Positions 33,478 through 42,049 of a stretch of DNA of 64,000 nt are shown here, piece after piece. Under the pieces are notes generated by a model. It was not told the DNA's origin, ran no database searches, and saw only the letters and a list, made by a program, of their open reading frames with translations. Source of the stretch: Lachnospiraceae bacterium UBA7199 (GTDB lineage Bacteria; Bacillota; Clostridia; Lachnospirales; Lachnospiraceae); contig DKUR01000111.1 in assembly GCA_002490775.1 (NCBI GenBank), positions 1-64,000 on the forward strand, given 5' to 3'. The translations under genes were made by a program, and so were the position numbers. The stretch's first letter is position 1. Every line of letters starts with the position of its first letter.

Positions 33478-35345
33478 TATACTGTCCTCCTTTCTTTTTG
33501 GGGATCAGGAATGGGAATAGCGGACAAAAGAGCTTTTGTGTAAGGGTGCTGGGGATTTTCAAATAATTCTTTTACAGGCGCTTCTTCCACCAGCTTTCCA
33601 TGATACATTACGCCTACCCGGTCACACAAAAACTCAACCATTGCAAGATCGTGAGAAATAAACAGAAAAGAAAATCCATGTTCTTTCTGAAGGTGTTTAA
33701 ATAGATTGATGATCTGTGCCTGGATGGATACGTCCAATGATGCCACAGGTTCATCTGCAACAAGCAGCTTTGGCTCCATAGATAATGCTCTGGCAATTGC
33801 AACGCGCTGCCTCTGGCCGCCAGAAAGCTCGGTTGGATATTGCTCCAGATAATCTTTATCCAATCCCACATAATGCATTTGAAATTCTGCCTCTTTTCGG
33901 TAGGTGCCTCTGGGGGGTGTGATATGCTGAATTTTCATTGGCTCTGCAATAATATCACCTACCTTCATCCGGCCGTTTAGGCTGGAGGCAGAATCTTGAA
34001 AAATTAGTGCTCGCTCCCTTTGCAGCATTTTTTTATTTTCCCGAAAAGCTTTTTTGTCGCAGGTATCGATGCCTTTGTACAAAATTCTGCCGCTTTGAGG
34101 AGAATAAATGTTCATAATGCAGCGGGCGATGGTTGATTTGCCGGAACCGGATTCGCCCACCAGTCCGAAAATTTCTCCCTGACAGATCTGGAAGGAAACG
34201 TCATCTACTGCTTTAATGGAAGATTTTTTACTGATGGGAAAGGTATGGCATAGGTGCTGCACATCTAATAAAACTTCTTTCGTTCCCTTTGCAGCTTTGC
34301 TCTTCATAGTTTCTTCAGCTTTCGGGCTGGCAGGAGCGTCTGGAAGTCTTATGACAGGCACATTGATTTTCGGGGCACGTTCATCTAAAAGCCATGTGGC
34401 CGCATAATGGGTATCGGTAATGGGGAACATGGGAGGGGCTTGTTCATAATCAATTGCAAGGGCATATTCATTGCGGCAGGCGAAAGCATCGCCTTTTGGC
34501 GGAGAAATAAGATTAGGCGGCATACCGGGAATGGTGCGCAGTTCATCCCGCCCTTTGGAAAAGGCCGGGAGCGCCTGCATAAGCCCCCAGGTGTAAGGAT
34601 GCCTGGGGCCATAAAAAATTTCTTCAGTTGTGCCGATTTCCACAATTTTTCCGGCATACATGACTGCGATCCGGTCAGCGGCTTTTGCGGCAACGCCCAG
34701 GTCATGAGTTACAAAAACAGCGGCGGTTCCCAGTGTTTTTTGTATTTTGCGAAGCAGATCTAAAATTTGCGCCTGAATGGTTACATCCAGCGAGGTAGTA
34801 GGTTCATCTGCAAACAAAATCTGAGGGTTTCCGGCAAGGGCAATGGCCATAACACTGCGCTGTCTCATACCACCGGAAAAGTGATAAGGATATAGTTTTT
34901 TACGCTCTTTTGGATGGTCGATTCCCACCAGCGTCATTAGTTCTATTACCCGCTGGTCCAAGTCTTTTTTGGATATTTTGGGTTGATGTACTTTTACTGC
35001 TTCGGCAATTTGTGAGCCAATGGTCATGGCAGGGTTTAAAGAGGTCATAGGATCTTGAAAGATCATGGAAAACAGCTTTCCGCGCAGTTTATGCATATCC
35101 CGTTCTTTATAGCTGGTAATATCCACGCCATTTACGAAAATACTGCCGGTTTTGATCTTAGCGGAAGAGCATAAAAGCCTCATAATGCCTTTGCACATAA
35201 CGCTTTTTCCACAGCCGGATTCTCCCACAACAGCCAGTACTTCGCCGGGCTGCAAGGAAAAGCTGACATCCCTTACCGCCTGTATTTCCCCTTTGGGGGT
35301 AAAAAAACTGATTGATAGGTTTTTGATTTCCAGTAAAGCTGACAT
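33474..35345 (-). CDS. Fused double ATPase of a DppDF-type ABC transporter
   Basis: A 623-residue protein joining two ABC ATPase domains that are usually separate. The first (about 5-270) has Walker A GESGCGKS, signature FSGGMRQR and FADEPTTSLD; the second (about 365-615) has GESGSGKS, LSGGQRQR and VADEPVASLD. The Cys-rich tail that follows the first domain in OppD/DppD is degenerate here: only one Cys (FACRNEYA) remains of the usual C..RC..C..C set. A similar fused arrangement occurs in GsiA-type transporters. It drives the two permeases encoded downstream. Confidence 0.9.
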   Translation of the reverse strand: MSALLEIKNLSISFFTPKGEIQAVRDVSFSLQPGEVLAVVGESGCGKSVMCKGIMRLLCSSAKIKTGSIFVNGVDITSYKERDMHKLRGKLFSMIFQDPMTSLNPAMTIGSQIAEAVKVHQPKISKKDLDQRVIELMTLVGIDHPKERKKLYPYHFSGGMRQRSVMAIALAGNPQILFADEPTTSLDVTIQAQILDLLRKIQKTLGTAAVFVTHDLGVAAKAADRIAVMYAGKIVEIGTTEEIFYGPRHPYTWGLMQALPAFSKGRDELRTIPGMPPNLISPPKGDAFACRNEYALAIDYEQAPPMFPITDTHYAATWLLDERAPKINVPVIRLPDAPASPKAEETMKSKAAKGTKEVLLDVQHLCHTFPISKKSSIKAVDDVSFQICQGEIFGLVGESGSGKSTIARCIMNIYSPQSGRILYKGIDTCDKKAFRENKKMLQRERALIFQDSASSLNGRMKVGDIIAEPMKIQHITPPRGTYRKEAEFQMHYVGLDKDYLEQYPTELSGGQRQRVAIARALSMEPKLLVADEPVASLDVSIQAQIINLFKHLQKEHGFSFLFISHDLAMVEFLCDRVGVMYHGKLVEEAPVKELFENPQHPYTKALLSAIPIPDPQKERRTVY

Positions 35346-35424
35346 GTTTTCTCCATTCTAATCCCCATGCATATCGCAAGCAAGCATATTTATAGAAACT
35401 GAGGGCTGTATTCCCCCTTTATAT

Positions 35425-37014
35425 TCAATCTGTAATAGTCCACTCAGCAACATTCCAGAAAATACCTACGCCATGATGTCCCATTACAGTGTCAGGGGAT
35501 ATGCCCTGAATGGAAGAGCTGGCAACATAGTTGGCATCCACATAGCAGATAAATGCAAAAGCAGGATCCTTTGCCAGTTCTACTTGGAAGTTATCATATG
35601 CTTTAGCGCGTACTGCCGGATCATCAGATTGTCTTGCCTCGGTCAGGTACTGATCCACCAGAGGGTTGGAATAGCCGCTGTAATTGGCGCCTTTGCCGGT
35701 TCCAAACACCTTATAGGTATGGTCGTCTGCGTCAAAGGGGCTGCCCCAGCCGATGAGATAAGCCATTTGTCCGCCCCAGTCTACCTGTGCCGGGATATCC
35801 ACACTACAGTCAATGCCCGCTTGGCGGAGCTGCTGTGAAGCTGCCAGTGCAATATCAATACGTACCTGATCTCCAGCGCCTACGCTGATAACAAAACCGA
35901 TCACTTCGCCGCGTCTTTCATAAAATCCGTCAGAATTCATTGTGCAGCCTGCAGCTTCGAGAATTTCCTTTGCTTTTTCAGGGTTGTAATCATAATGCTC
36001 TACAGCTTCATTGTTGTAGATATTATGCTGCAGCGGGCCATAGGCAGGAATGCCCTGTCCAAGCAAAACTGCATCAATAATTGATTCCCGGTCAATGGCA
36101 TAGCAGATGGCAGGAATAATATCCTTATTTTCAGTCCAGTATTCATTTTGGAAGTTGAAAAGGATACCCCGATAATCCGAAGTTTTCATATCGTAGCAGG
36201 TATACCCTTTTTTTTCGGAAAAGGTCTGTGCATCCTTAGGCGTAAGTAAGGCCAGATTCAGTTCTCCTGATTCCATCTGCATGGCTTTGGCGTTGTCGTC
36301 AGGAACAATTTTAAAAATAATTCTGTTTATGTTTGGCACCCCTTTAAAATAATCTTCATTTTTTACAAGAGTGATTGCCTGCCCAACGTCCCAGTTTTCC
36401 AGCTCATAAGGGCCTGTACCGATGGGATTGCGAAAATAATCGGATTCCTGCATATCCTCGCCGGAAAGTAAGTGTTCAGGAAGGATGGCCATAGTCATGT
36501 AATCAAGGAAAGCAACATTGGGGGCAGAGAGCCGGAAGGATATCGTATTTTCATCAATGACGGTAATTTCTTCCACATCTTCGTAATTGGGACTGTTTTC
36601 AGATCCGTTTTCAGGGTTCATAATTGCTTCAATGGTAAATTTCACATCATCTGCGGTGAAGGCTTCTCCATCATGCCATTTTACCCCTTCTTCCAAGTAA
36701 AAAGTATAAGTGCAGGAAGCTTCATCAAATTCCCAGCTTTTTGCAAGAGAGGGAATGACTTCGTTTTTGCCATTATGTGCAGTTAGACCATTAAAAATCA
36801 GAATATTAATCTCGCCATGCTCGTCCATAGCAGGATTAATTCTGGTGTAATCACTGCTGCCATAGATGAGAGTGTCAGAGGCATTTGTTTGTGAATCGGA
36901 TGTACTGGCCAAAGCTTGCGGGCCAGAGGTATTGTTTGATGTAGATGATGCGCCGCAGGCAGATAGATTTAAGAGCATCAAAATTACCAGCAGCAAAGAA
37001 AGTGTTTTTTTCAT
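35425..37014 (-). CDS. Extracellular solute-binding lipoprotein, family 5 (peptide/nickel)
   Basis: A 529-residue substrate-binding protein. The signal peptide MKKTLSLLLVILMLLNLSAC ends in a lipobox, so Cys20 anchors it to the membrane. Family-5 features include IPSLAKSWEFDEASCTYTF, GVKWHDGEAFTADDVKFT and IGTGPYELENWD. Substrate is not evident: peptides or nickel chelates are likely. The frame is open upstream to 37086, but AGGAGG precedes 37014. A terminator-like hairpin sits in its leader. It is the first gene of the operon with the double ATPase and two permeases. Confidence 0.9.
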   Translation of the reverse strand: MKKTLSLLLVILMLLNLSACGASSTSNNTSGPQALASTSDSQTNASDTLIYGSSDYTRINPAMDEHGEINILIFNGLTAHNGKNEVIPSLAKSWEFDEASCTYTFYLEEGVKWHDGEAFTADDVKFTIEAIMNPENGSENSPNYEDVEEITVIDENTISFRLSAPNVAFLDYMTMAILPEHLLSGEDMQESDYFRNPIGTGPYELENWDVGQAITLVKNEDYFKGVPNINRIIFKIVPDDNAKAMQMESGELNLALLTPKDAQTFSEKKGYTCYDMKTSDYRGILFNFQNEYWTENKDIIPAICYAIDRESIIDAVLLGQGIPAYGPLQHNIYNNEAVEHYDYNPEKAKEILEAAGCTMNSDGFYERRGEVIGFVISVGAGDQVRIDIALAASQQLRQAGIDCSVDIPAQVDWGGQMAYLIGWGSPFDADDHTYKVFGTGKGANYSGYSNPLVDQYLTEARQSDDPAVRAKAYDNFQVELAKDPAFAFICYVDANYVASSSIQGISPDTVMGHHGVGIFWNVAEWTITD

Positions 37015-37079
37015 AGAATAGATTCCTCCTGTAAGCTGAAATTTTCCTGTATGTAACAACGGATAAACCATCCTTTTGT

Positions 37080-37120
37080 GAAACAAAAAGCATACAATCC
37101 TGTTCGCATGGATTGTATGC
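37080..37120 (-). terminator. Terminator-like hairpin in the leader of the transporter operon
   Basis: A perfect 11-bp inverted repeat, GCATACAATCC (37090-37100) with GGATTGTATGC (37110-37120), is followed on the minus strand by CTTTTTGTTT. It lies about 75 bases before the binding-protein start. It may be a conditional terminator or the terminator of a transcript ending before the operon; a protein operator is also possible. Confidence 0.55.
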
Positions 37121-37245
37121 CTTCATGAACATACATTATTAGGTGTATTGTACTACTTGATTATACAGGAACTTCGGCTCCCAAAAGAGGCTTCATGCCA
37201 CTTAATAAATTCAACTATATCATAAAAAAGAAAAGCTGGCAAGTT

Positions 37246-37650
37246 TTAGATATATTTTTCAATTTCTTTTATAACACCCTCTATGAGTTTTGCCAGCGAC
37301 AGATCGGGCACACCTACAATATAATTGTTACAATGGTTTACAGGAATTAAAATGCGTCTGGCATTGCTCTGTCCCACTGCGGCGGCCATTTTAGGAGTGA
37401 TTTCCCCCATCAGGGAATCTGCGATTACAATTCCTATTGGGCCGACGATCAGATCTGCATTGCGGCAGCAGACGATAACGGAGTTTTCTCCGGTGGCGGC
37501 ATTGTCAGCTCCGGCTTTTAGCATTGCAGATGTGGCAGTGCTGTTGGTGCCCACAGCCGTAACAGACTGCTCCGGAAAGCTTTTTTTCACAGCAGAAATA
37601 ATCTGTCTGCCGATGCCTCCGCCTTGTGCGTCAATTACCAATAGATTCAT
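37246..37650 (-). CDS. DUF3842 family protein
   Basis: A 134-residue protein with a Rossmann-like start, MNLLVIDAQGGGIGRQII, and SVTAVGTNSTATSAMLKAGADNAATGEN in sequence, matching the DUF3842 family of Clostridia. Function is unknown; the glycine-rich loop suggests nucleotide binding. AAAGGTGG lies upstream of the ATG at 37650. It precedes the transporter operon on the same strand, separated by about 230 bases with a hairpin. Confidence 0.8.
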   Translation of the reverse strand: MNLLVIDAQGGGIGRQIISAVKKSFPEQSVTAVGTNSTATSAMLKAGADNAATGENSVIVCCRNADLIVGPIGIVIADSLMGEITPKMAAAVGQSNARRILIPVNHCNNYIVGVPDLSLAKLIEGVIKEIEKYI

Positions 37651-37781
37651 TTCTTGTCCACCTTTCTTACGTAATGACTCATTATAGCACAGGATTATGG
37701 GCAAGTCTATTTTTACATAATCATATATCTAGCAGCTTGATTTTGATATTTTGTAAGACTGCAGGACAGATGCAAACTCTC

Positions 37782-37811
37782 TTGACATACCCCCGCATAT
37801 TTATATAGAAT
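37782..37811 (+). promoter_or_regulatory. Sigma-A promoter for the PAS protein
   Basis: TTGACA (37782-37787) is followed by TATAGA (37804-37809) at 16 bases or TAGAAT (37806-37811) at 18 bases. Confidence 0.6.
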
Positions 37812-37845
37812 GAATACACCAAAAGGCAGATTAGGAGGAAGGGCT

Positions 37846-38211
37846 ATGTATTTTAAAAGTGTGATAGACCAGGACAGGAGTGCGGTAGTTATCTGTAATT
37901 TACAGCATGAGATCATTTATATGAATCCGGCAGCGGTTAAAAATTACGAAAAATGGGGCGGTGAAAAACTGGTAGGACAAAGTCTTCTAAACTGTCACAA
38001 TGAAGAATCAGGAAAAAAGATCAGGCAGGTGGTGGACTGGTTTGCTGCATCTAGAGAACATAATATCTTATACACATCTCATAATGAAAAGCAAAATAAG
38101 GATGTTTATATGATTGCTCTTCGGGATGAAGGAAGGCTGATTGGTTATTATGAAAAACATGAGTACAGAAATCCCGAGACAATGAAGATGTATGATTTTA
38201 AAGAGGACTGA
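37846..38211 (+). CDS. Single PAS-domain protein
   Basis: A 121-residue protein that is almost entirely a PAS fold: VIDQDRSAVVICNLQHEIIYMNPAAVKNY, LVGQSLLNCHNEESGKKI and MIALRDEGRLIGYYEKHEY in order. PAS domains bind small ligands or cofactors; no output domain is attached, so it probably works with another protein. GGAGGAAGG sits before the ATG at 37846. The following acetyltransferase starts 25 bases after its stop, so they form a small operon. Confidence 0.82.
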   Translation: MYFKSVIDQDRSAVVICNLQHEIIYMNPAAVKNYEKWGGEKLVGQSLLNCHNEESGKKIRQVVDWFAASREHNILYTSHNEKQNKDVYMIALRDEGRLIGYYEKHEYRNPETMKMYDFKED

Positions 38212-38236
38212 AATAAAAGAGGAGGGATTGTGCTTT

Positions 38237-38731
38237 ATGGAGAAAGAAATGAAGTTTACCAGAGCATCAGAGGATGATAAGAATGAAATCCTGGCTTTAT
38301 ACCGGTCTTTGGCAGGAACAGAATTTTGTGCATGGACTGAAAATTATCCGGGAGAAACTGATATAGAAGGAGACTTATCCAGAGAGGGACTTTTTTGTCT
38401 TAAGAATGAAAGGGAAAAGATTGTGGGTGTGATTTCCATTGATCAGGACGAGAATGTTGAAAAGCTGTCCTGCTGGTCGGACAATCTACAGCCTTCAGCA
38501 GAATTATCAAGAGTTGGCGTCAGAGTTGAAAATCAAAATCAGGGGATTGCAGGTAAATTATTATGTTATGGCATGGAGGAGTTAAGGCAGTGGGGAAAGA
38601 GAAGCGTACATTTACTGGCATGTAAGACGAATAAAAAAGCTCTCCGCGTTTATGAAAAATTAAATTTTAATGTTGTGGGAGAGTGTGAAATGTATGGGGA
38701 AGAGTGGTGGTGCTTTGAAAAGGCTTTGTAA
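38237..38731 (+). CDS. GNAT family N-acetyltransferase
   Basis: A 164-residue GNAT protein. KFTRASEDDKNEILALYRSL opens the fold, LSRVGVRVENQNQGIAGKLL is the acetyl-CoA loop, and VHLLACKTNKKALRVYEKLNFN the C-terminal motif. The substrate is unknown. GGAGGG lies 10 bases before the ATG at 38237. It is downstream of and probably cotranscribed with the PAS protein. Confidence 0.86.
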   Translation: MEKEMKFTRASEDDKNEILALYRSLAGTEFCAWTENYPGETDIEGDLSREGLFCLKNEREKIVGVISIDQDENVEKLSCWSDNLQPSAELSRVGVRVENQNQGIAGKLLCYGMEELRQWGKRSVHLLACKTNKKALRVYEKLNFNVVGECEMYGEEWWCFEKAL

Positions 38732-38802
38732 GGGCAATAAGACAAAATAATGAAAAAAGGAAGCAATATATATAAAAGAGATAAGGGGTTAGAGAGGGGC
38801 AG

Positions 38803-38839
38803 GGGCTTGACAAATAAGCCCTTTTTTTGATAATATAAT
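38803..38839 (+). promoter_or_regulatory. Overlapping terminator and promoter before the opp operon
   Basis: GGGCTT (38803-38808) pairs with AAGCCC (38816-38821), followed by seven T, a terminator for the PAS-GNAT transcript. TTGACA (38807-38812) starts inside the stem and loop, and TAATAT (38831-38836) lies 18 bases on, forming a promoter for the opp operon. Confidence 0.6.
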
Positions 38840-38858
38840 AAAGATTATTGGAGGGGCG

Positions 38859-38906
38859 ATGGTGGTTGAGCTGTGTCACACTATGGTCCTTTATTTTTCA
38901 TATTGA
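38859..38906 (+). CDS. Possible 15-codon leader peptide of the opp operon
   Basis: GGAGG at 38850-38854 precedes an ATG at 38859 and a 15-residue frame, MVVELCHTMVLYFSY, ending at 38906. It lies between the presumed opp promoter and oppB. Whether it is translated is unknown; no family exists to compare. Confidence 0.25.
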   Translation: MVVELCHTMVLYFSY

Positions 38907-39039
38907 AAAGAAGTAAATAGAAAGCAAGTAAATATGGCTTTTTATATAAAGGGTGCCCTGCACCGCAAGATATCCATATACACGGTTTTTGGATATGATG
39001 TGTTGCAAGACATCCGTTGTTTGGGAAGGAGACTTTAGC

Positions 39040-39957
39040 ATGTTAAAGTATGTGGCAAAACGAATATTGCTTGCAATCGTTACCATATGGGCGGTTGGCA
39101 CTCTTACGTTCTTTCTGATGAATATGGTTCCCGGCGGGCCATTCCTGTCAGAAAAAGCGATCAGTCCTCAGGCAACAGCAGCACTGGAGGCGAAATACGG
39201 ACTGGATAAACCATTACTCCAGCGGTATTTTACATATATAACAGATGCACTGAAAGGAGATTTTGGGGACAGTCTAAAACAAAGAGGACGTACCGTTATG
39301 TCTATTATCAAGATGAAATTCCCGGTATCGGCCAGAGTAGGCGGCATTTCTGTTCTTGTCGCATTATGCTTAGGAATTCCCTTGGGATGTATTGCTGCTT
39401 TAAAGAGAGGAAAATTTCTTGATAGTCTGATCAGTGTAGTTTCCACCTGTGGGATTGCAGTTCCAAGCTTTGTGGTTTGTACCTTGCTAATGTATACGCT
39501 GGGGGTGAATCTAAAACTCCTTCCAACGATGGGGCTTACAAGCTGGAAGCATTATATCATGCCGGTGATTGCATTATCCTTTTATCCCACTGCTTACATT
39601 ATGAGACTGATGCGTTCTTCTATGCTGGACGTGTTGGGGCAGGACTATATGCGTACTGCAAAGGCAAAAGGTGTGGCAGGATTTTGGATTTTGTTTAAAC
39701 ATGCAATGAGAAATGCGATCCTCCCAGTAGTCACCTATGTGGGCCCTATGCTGGCTTATACAGTGACAGGAAGCTTTGTTGTGGAAAAGATTTTTGTTAT
39801 CCCTGGGCTTGGCGGAGAGTTTATCGGAGCCATTGGTGGACGTGACTATACATTGATTATGGGAACCACAATTTTCCTTGCAACTTTGATCATTATTATG
39901 AATGTGGTAGTTGACATTGTCTACAAGCTGGTAGATCCCCGAATTAATTTGAAGTAA
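39040..39957 (+). CDS. oppB: Oligopeptide ABC transporter permease OppB
   Basis: A 305-residue membrane protein with six predicted helices. NMVPGGPFLSEKAISPQ, LGLDKP-like YGLDKPLLQRYFTYI and the EAA loop YMRTAKAKGVAGFWILFKH identify OppB. The frame continues upstream to 38953, but GGAAGGAG lies 8 bases before the ATG at 39040. It is the first gene of oppBCDFA, whose genes are separated by at most 80 bases, and forms the channel with OppC. Confidence 0.92.
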   Translation: MLKYVAKRILLAIVTIWAVGTLTFFLMNMVPGGPFLSEKAISPQATAALEAKYGLDKPLLQRYFTYITDALKGDFGDSLKQRGRTVMSIIKMKFPVSARVGGISVLVALCLGIPLGCIAALKRGKFLDSLISVVSTCGIAVPSFVVCTLLMYTLGVNLKLLPTMGLTSWKHYIMPVIALSFYPTAYIMRLMRSSMLDVLGQDYMRTAKAKGVAGFWILFKHAMRNAILPVVTYVGPMLAYTVTGSFVVEKIFVIPGLGGEFIGAIGGRDYTLIMGTTIFLATLIIIMNVVVDIVYKLVDPRINLK

Positions 39958-39967
39958 GGAGCAGACT

Positions 39968-41014
39968 ATGAAGCAGAATCCATTAAGTTTTCAGTTAAAT
40001 CTAAAACCGGAGGACTTTCTTCCGGCTACTGAGGAAGAAAAGCAGAGTCAGATCATTATGCGCGAGAGCGTAGGTTTTTGGAAAGATGGAATGCGCCGTC
40101 TTGTGAAAAATAAAGTAGCTATGGCCAGTCTTGTGATCATTATTTTTGTTATGTTTATTTCCTTTATTGTTCCAATGTTTTATCCCTATAATTATAAGGA
40201 GCAGTTTAAAGGAGCAAACCACCTTGCACCGATGGAGTATTCCGCTGAGGAGCAGGCAAGAATTGACGCAGGAGAAAAGGTTTTTCCCCACATTTTTGGA
40301 ACCGATAAAATGGGGCGTGATTATGCCATCCGCGTTATGATGGGAAGCCGCATTTCTCTGATCGTAGGTTTGGTTGCGACTGCAATTATTTTGGTGATCG
40401 GATCTATTTATGGTTCTGTGGCGGCATTTTTTGGCGGCTGGGTAGACTTGATTATGATGCGTATTGTAGATATCATTTATACCATACCGGATATCCTTTT
40501 GATCGTACTTTTATCCTTTGCATTGAAAGCACCCCTGGAAAACCTGAAAAGTGTACCGGGCTTTTCCTGGGTGGGCGTGGTAGGTGAGAACCTGATCAGT
40601 ATTTTTATTGTATTTGCCCTTCTTTACTGGGTAGGTATGGCGCGTATGGTAAGAAGCCAGATCCTGACCTTAAAAGAAAGCGAATATGTAACAGCGGCAA
40701 GAGCACTGGGGGTTAAGAATGGAAAGATTATCAGAAAGCACCTTTTAACAAACTGCATCGGTACATTGATTGTAACCACCACATTGCAAATTCCTTCTTC
40801 TATCTTTACAGAAAGCTTTTTAAGTTTCCTCGGGATGGGAGTGGCAGTTCCTCTGCCTTCTTTAGGAAGCCTTGCAAGCGACGCTTTGAACGGTATCAAT
40901 ACTTATCCCTATCTGCTTTTTATTCCAGCAGCGTTGATCAGCCTTATTATTTTAAGCTTCAACCTGTTTGGGGACGGACTTCGGGATGCATTTGATCCAA
41001 AATTAAAACATTAG
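39968..41014 (+). CDS. oppC: Oligopeptide ABC transporter permease OppC
   Basis: A 348-residue membrane protein. A long soluble N-terminus (about 1-45) precedes the first helix (VAMASLVIIIFVMFISFIV). FGTDKMGRDYAIRVMMGSRISL and the EAA loop YVTAARALGVKNGKIIRKH are OppC landmarks. It starts 10 bases after oppB. The insertion between helix 1 and FGTDKMG, containing YSAEEQARIDAGEKVFP, is somewhat longer than in DppC proteins, as is usual in OppC. Confidence 0.92.
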   Translation: MKQNPLSFQLNLKPEDFLPATEEEKQSQIIMRESVGFWKDGMRRLVKNKVAMASLVIIIFVMFISFIVPMFYPYNYKEQFKGANHLAPMEYSAEEQARIDAGEKVFPHIFGTDKMGRDYAIRVMMGSRISLIVGLVATAIILVIGSIYGSVAAFFGGWVDLIMMRIVDIIYTIPDILLIVLLSFALKAPLENLKSVPGFSWVGVVGENLISIFIVFALLYWVGMARMVRSQILTLKESEYVTAARALGVKNGKIIRKHLLTNCIGTLIVTTTLQIPSSIFTESFLSFLGMGVAVPLPSLGSLASDALNGINTYPYLLFIPAALISLIILSFNLFGDGLRDAFDPKLKH

Positions 41015-41032
41015 GAAAGGCGGTTTGGGAAT

Positions 41033-42049
41033 ATGTCAGATTATCTTGTTGATATAAAAAATGAGCGGCTTTCTTTTTTCACTCCGGCAGGAGAAGTAAA
41101 AGCACTTAATGATGTTTCCATTCATTTGAAGCAGGGAGAAGTGCTGGGAATCGTAGGAGAAAGCGGTTCCGGTAAATCCGTAACAGCGTACAGTCTGATG
41201 GGACTGACTGCCCATCCGGGAAAACTTCTTGGAGGAAGTCTTTATTTTAACGGTCATCAGATTGAACAGTTGTCAGAAAAAGAAATGCGCAAGATCAGAG
41301 GAAATGAGGTATCCATTATTTTTCAGGATCCCATGACCAGTTTAAATCCAGTTTACACCATAGGGAATCAGATTATGGAAGCAATTCTGCTTCATACCAA
41401 TAAAACAAGAGCGCAGGCAAAGGAAAGGGCCAAGGAGCTGCTTGAGCTGGTAGGAATCAATGAACCGGAAAAGAGATTAAAGCAGCATCCTCATGAATTA
41501 TCCGGCGGTATGCGCCAGAGAGTCATGATTGCTATTGCACTTGCCTGTGAACCTAAGCTTCTGATAGCGGATGAGCCCACTACAGCTCTTGATGTGACCA
41601 TTCAGGCACAGATTCTTGAGCTGATGGTGGAACTGAAAAATAAGCTTGGCATGGCGATTATCATGATTACCCATGACCTTGGCGTGGTTGCCAGCATGTG
41701 TGAGAGAATCGCAGTTATGTATGCTGGAAGAATTGTGGAATATGGTACGGCCGAAGATATCTTTTATCATCCGAAGCACCAGTATACCAAAGGATTGATC
41801 CGATCCATTCCAAGGCTGGATACCAAAGATCATGAGAGACTGGTACCTATCGAGGGAACGCCGGTGGATATGCTGAATCCGCCTAAGGGATGTCCTTTTG
41901 CACCCAGGTGTGAAGAATGTATGAAGATTTGTTTAAGACAAATGCCTCCGGTGACCAATTTTGGAGAAGTGCATTACACCCAGTGCTGGCTGAACCAGAA
42001 AGAAGAATTTGAGACTTCATCTCATGAGAAAGGAGCCGCAGATGAGTGA
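41033..42049 (+). CDS. oppD: Oligopeptide ABC transporter ATPase OppD
   Basis: A 338-residue ATPase with Walker A GESGSGKS, Q-loop IFQDPMTSLNP, signature LSGGMRQRV, Walker B LLIADEPTTALD and switch His in ITHDLG. The C-terminal Cys cluster (GCPFAPRCEEC, then C and CW) is complete, unlike that of the fused ATPase at 33474. Its end overlaps oppF by 8 bases. Confidence 0.94.
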   Translation: MSDYLVDIKNERLSFFTPAGEVKALNDVSIHLKQGEVLGIVGESGSGKSVTAYSLMGLTAHPGKLLGGSLYFNGHQIEQLSEKEMRKIRGNEVSIIFQDPMTSLNPVYTIGNQIMEAILLHTNKTRAQAKERAKELLELVGINEPEKRLKQHPHELSGGMRQRVMIAIALACEPKLLIADEPTTALDVTIQAQILELMVELKNKLGMAIIMITHDLGVVASMCERIAVMYAGRIVEYGTAEDIFYHPKHQYTKGLIRSIPRLDTKDHERLVPIEGTPVDMLNPPKGCPFAPRCEECMKICLRQMPPVTNFGEVHYTQCWLNQKEEFETSSHEKGAADE

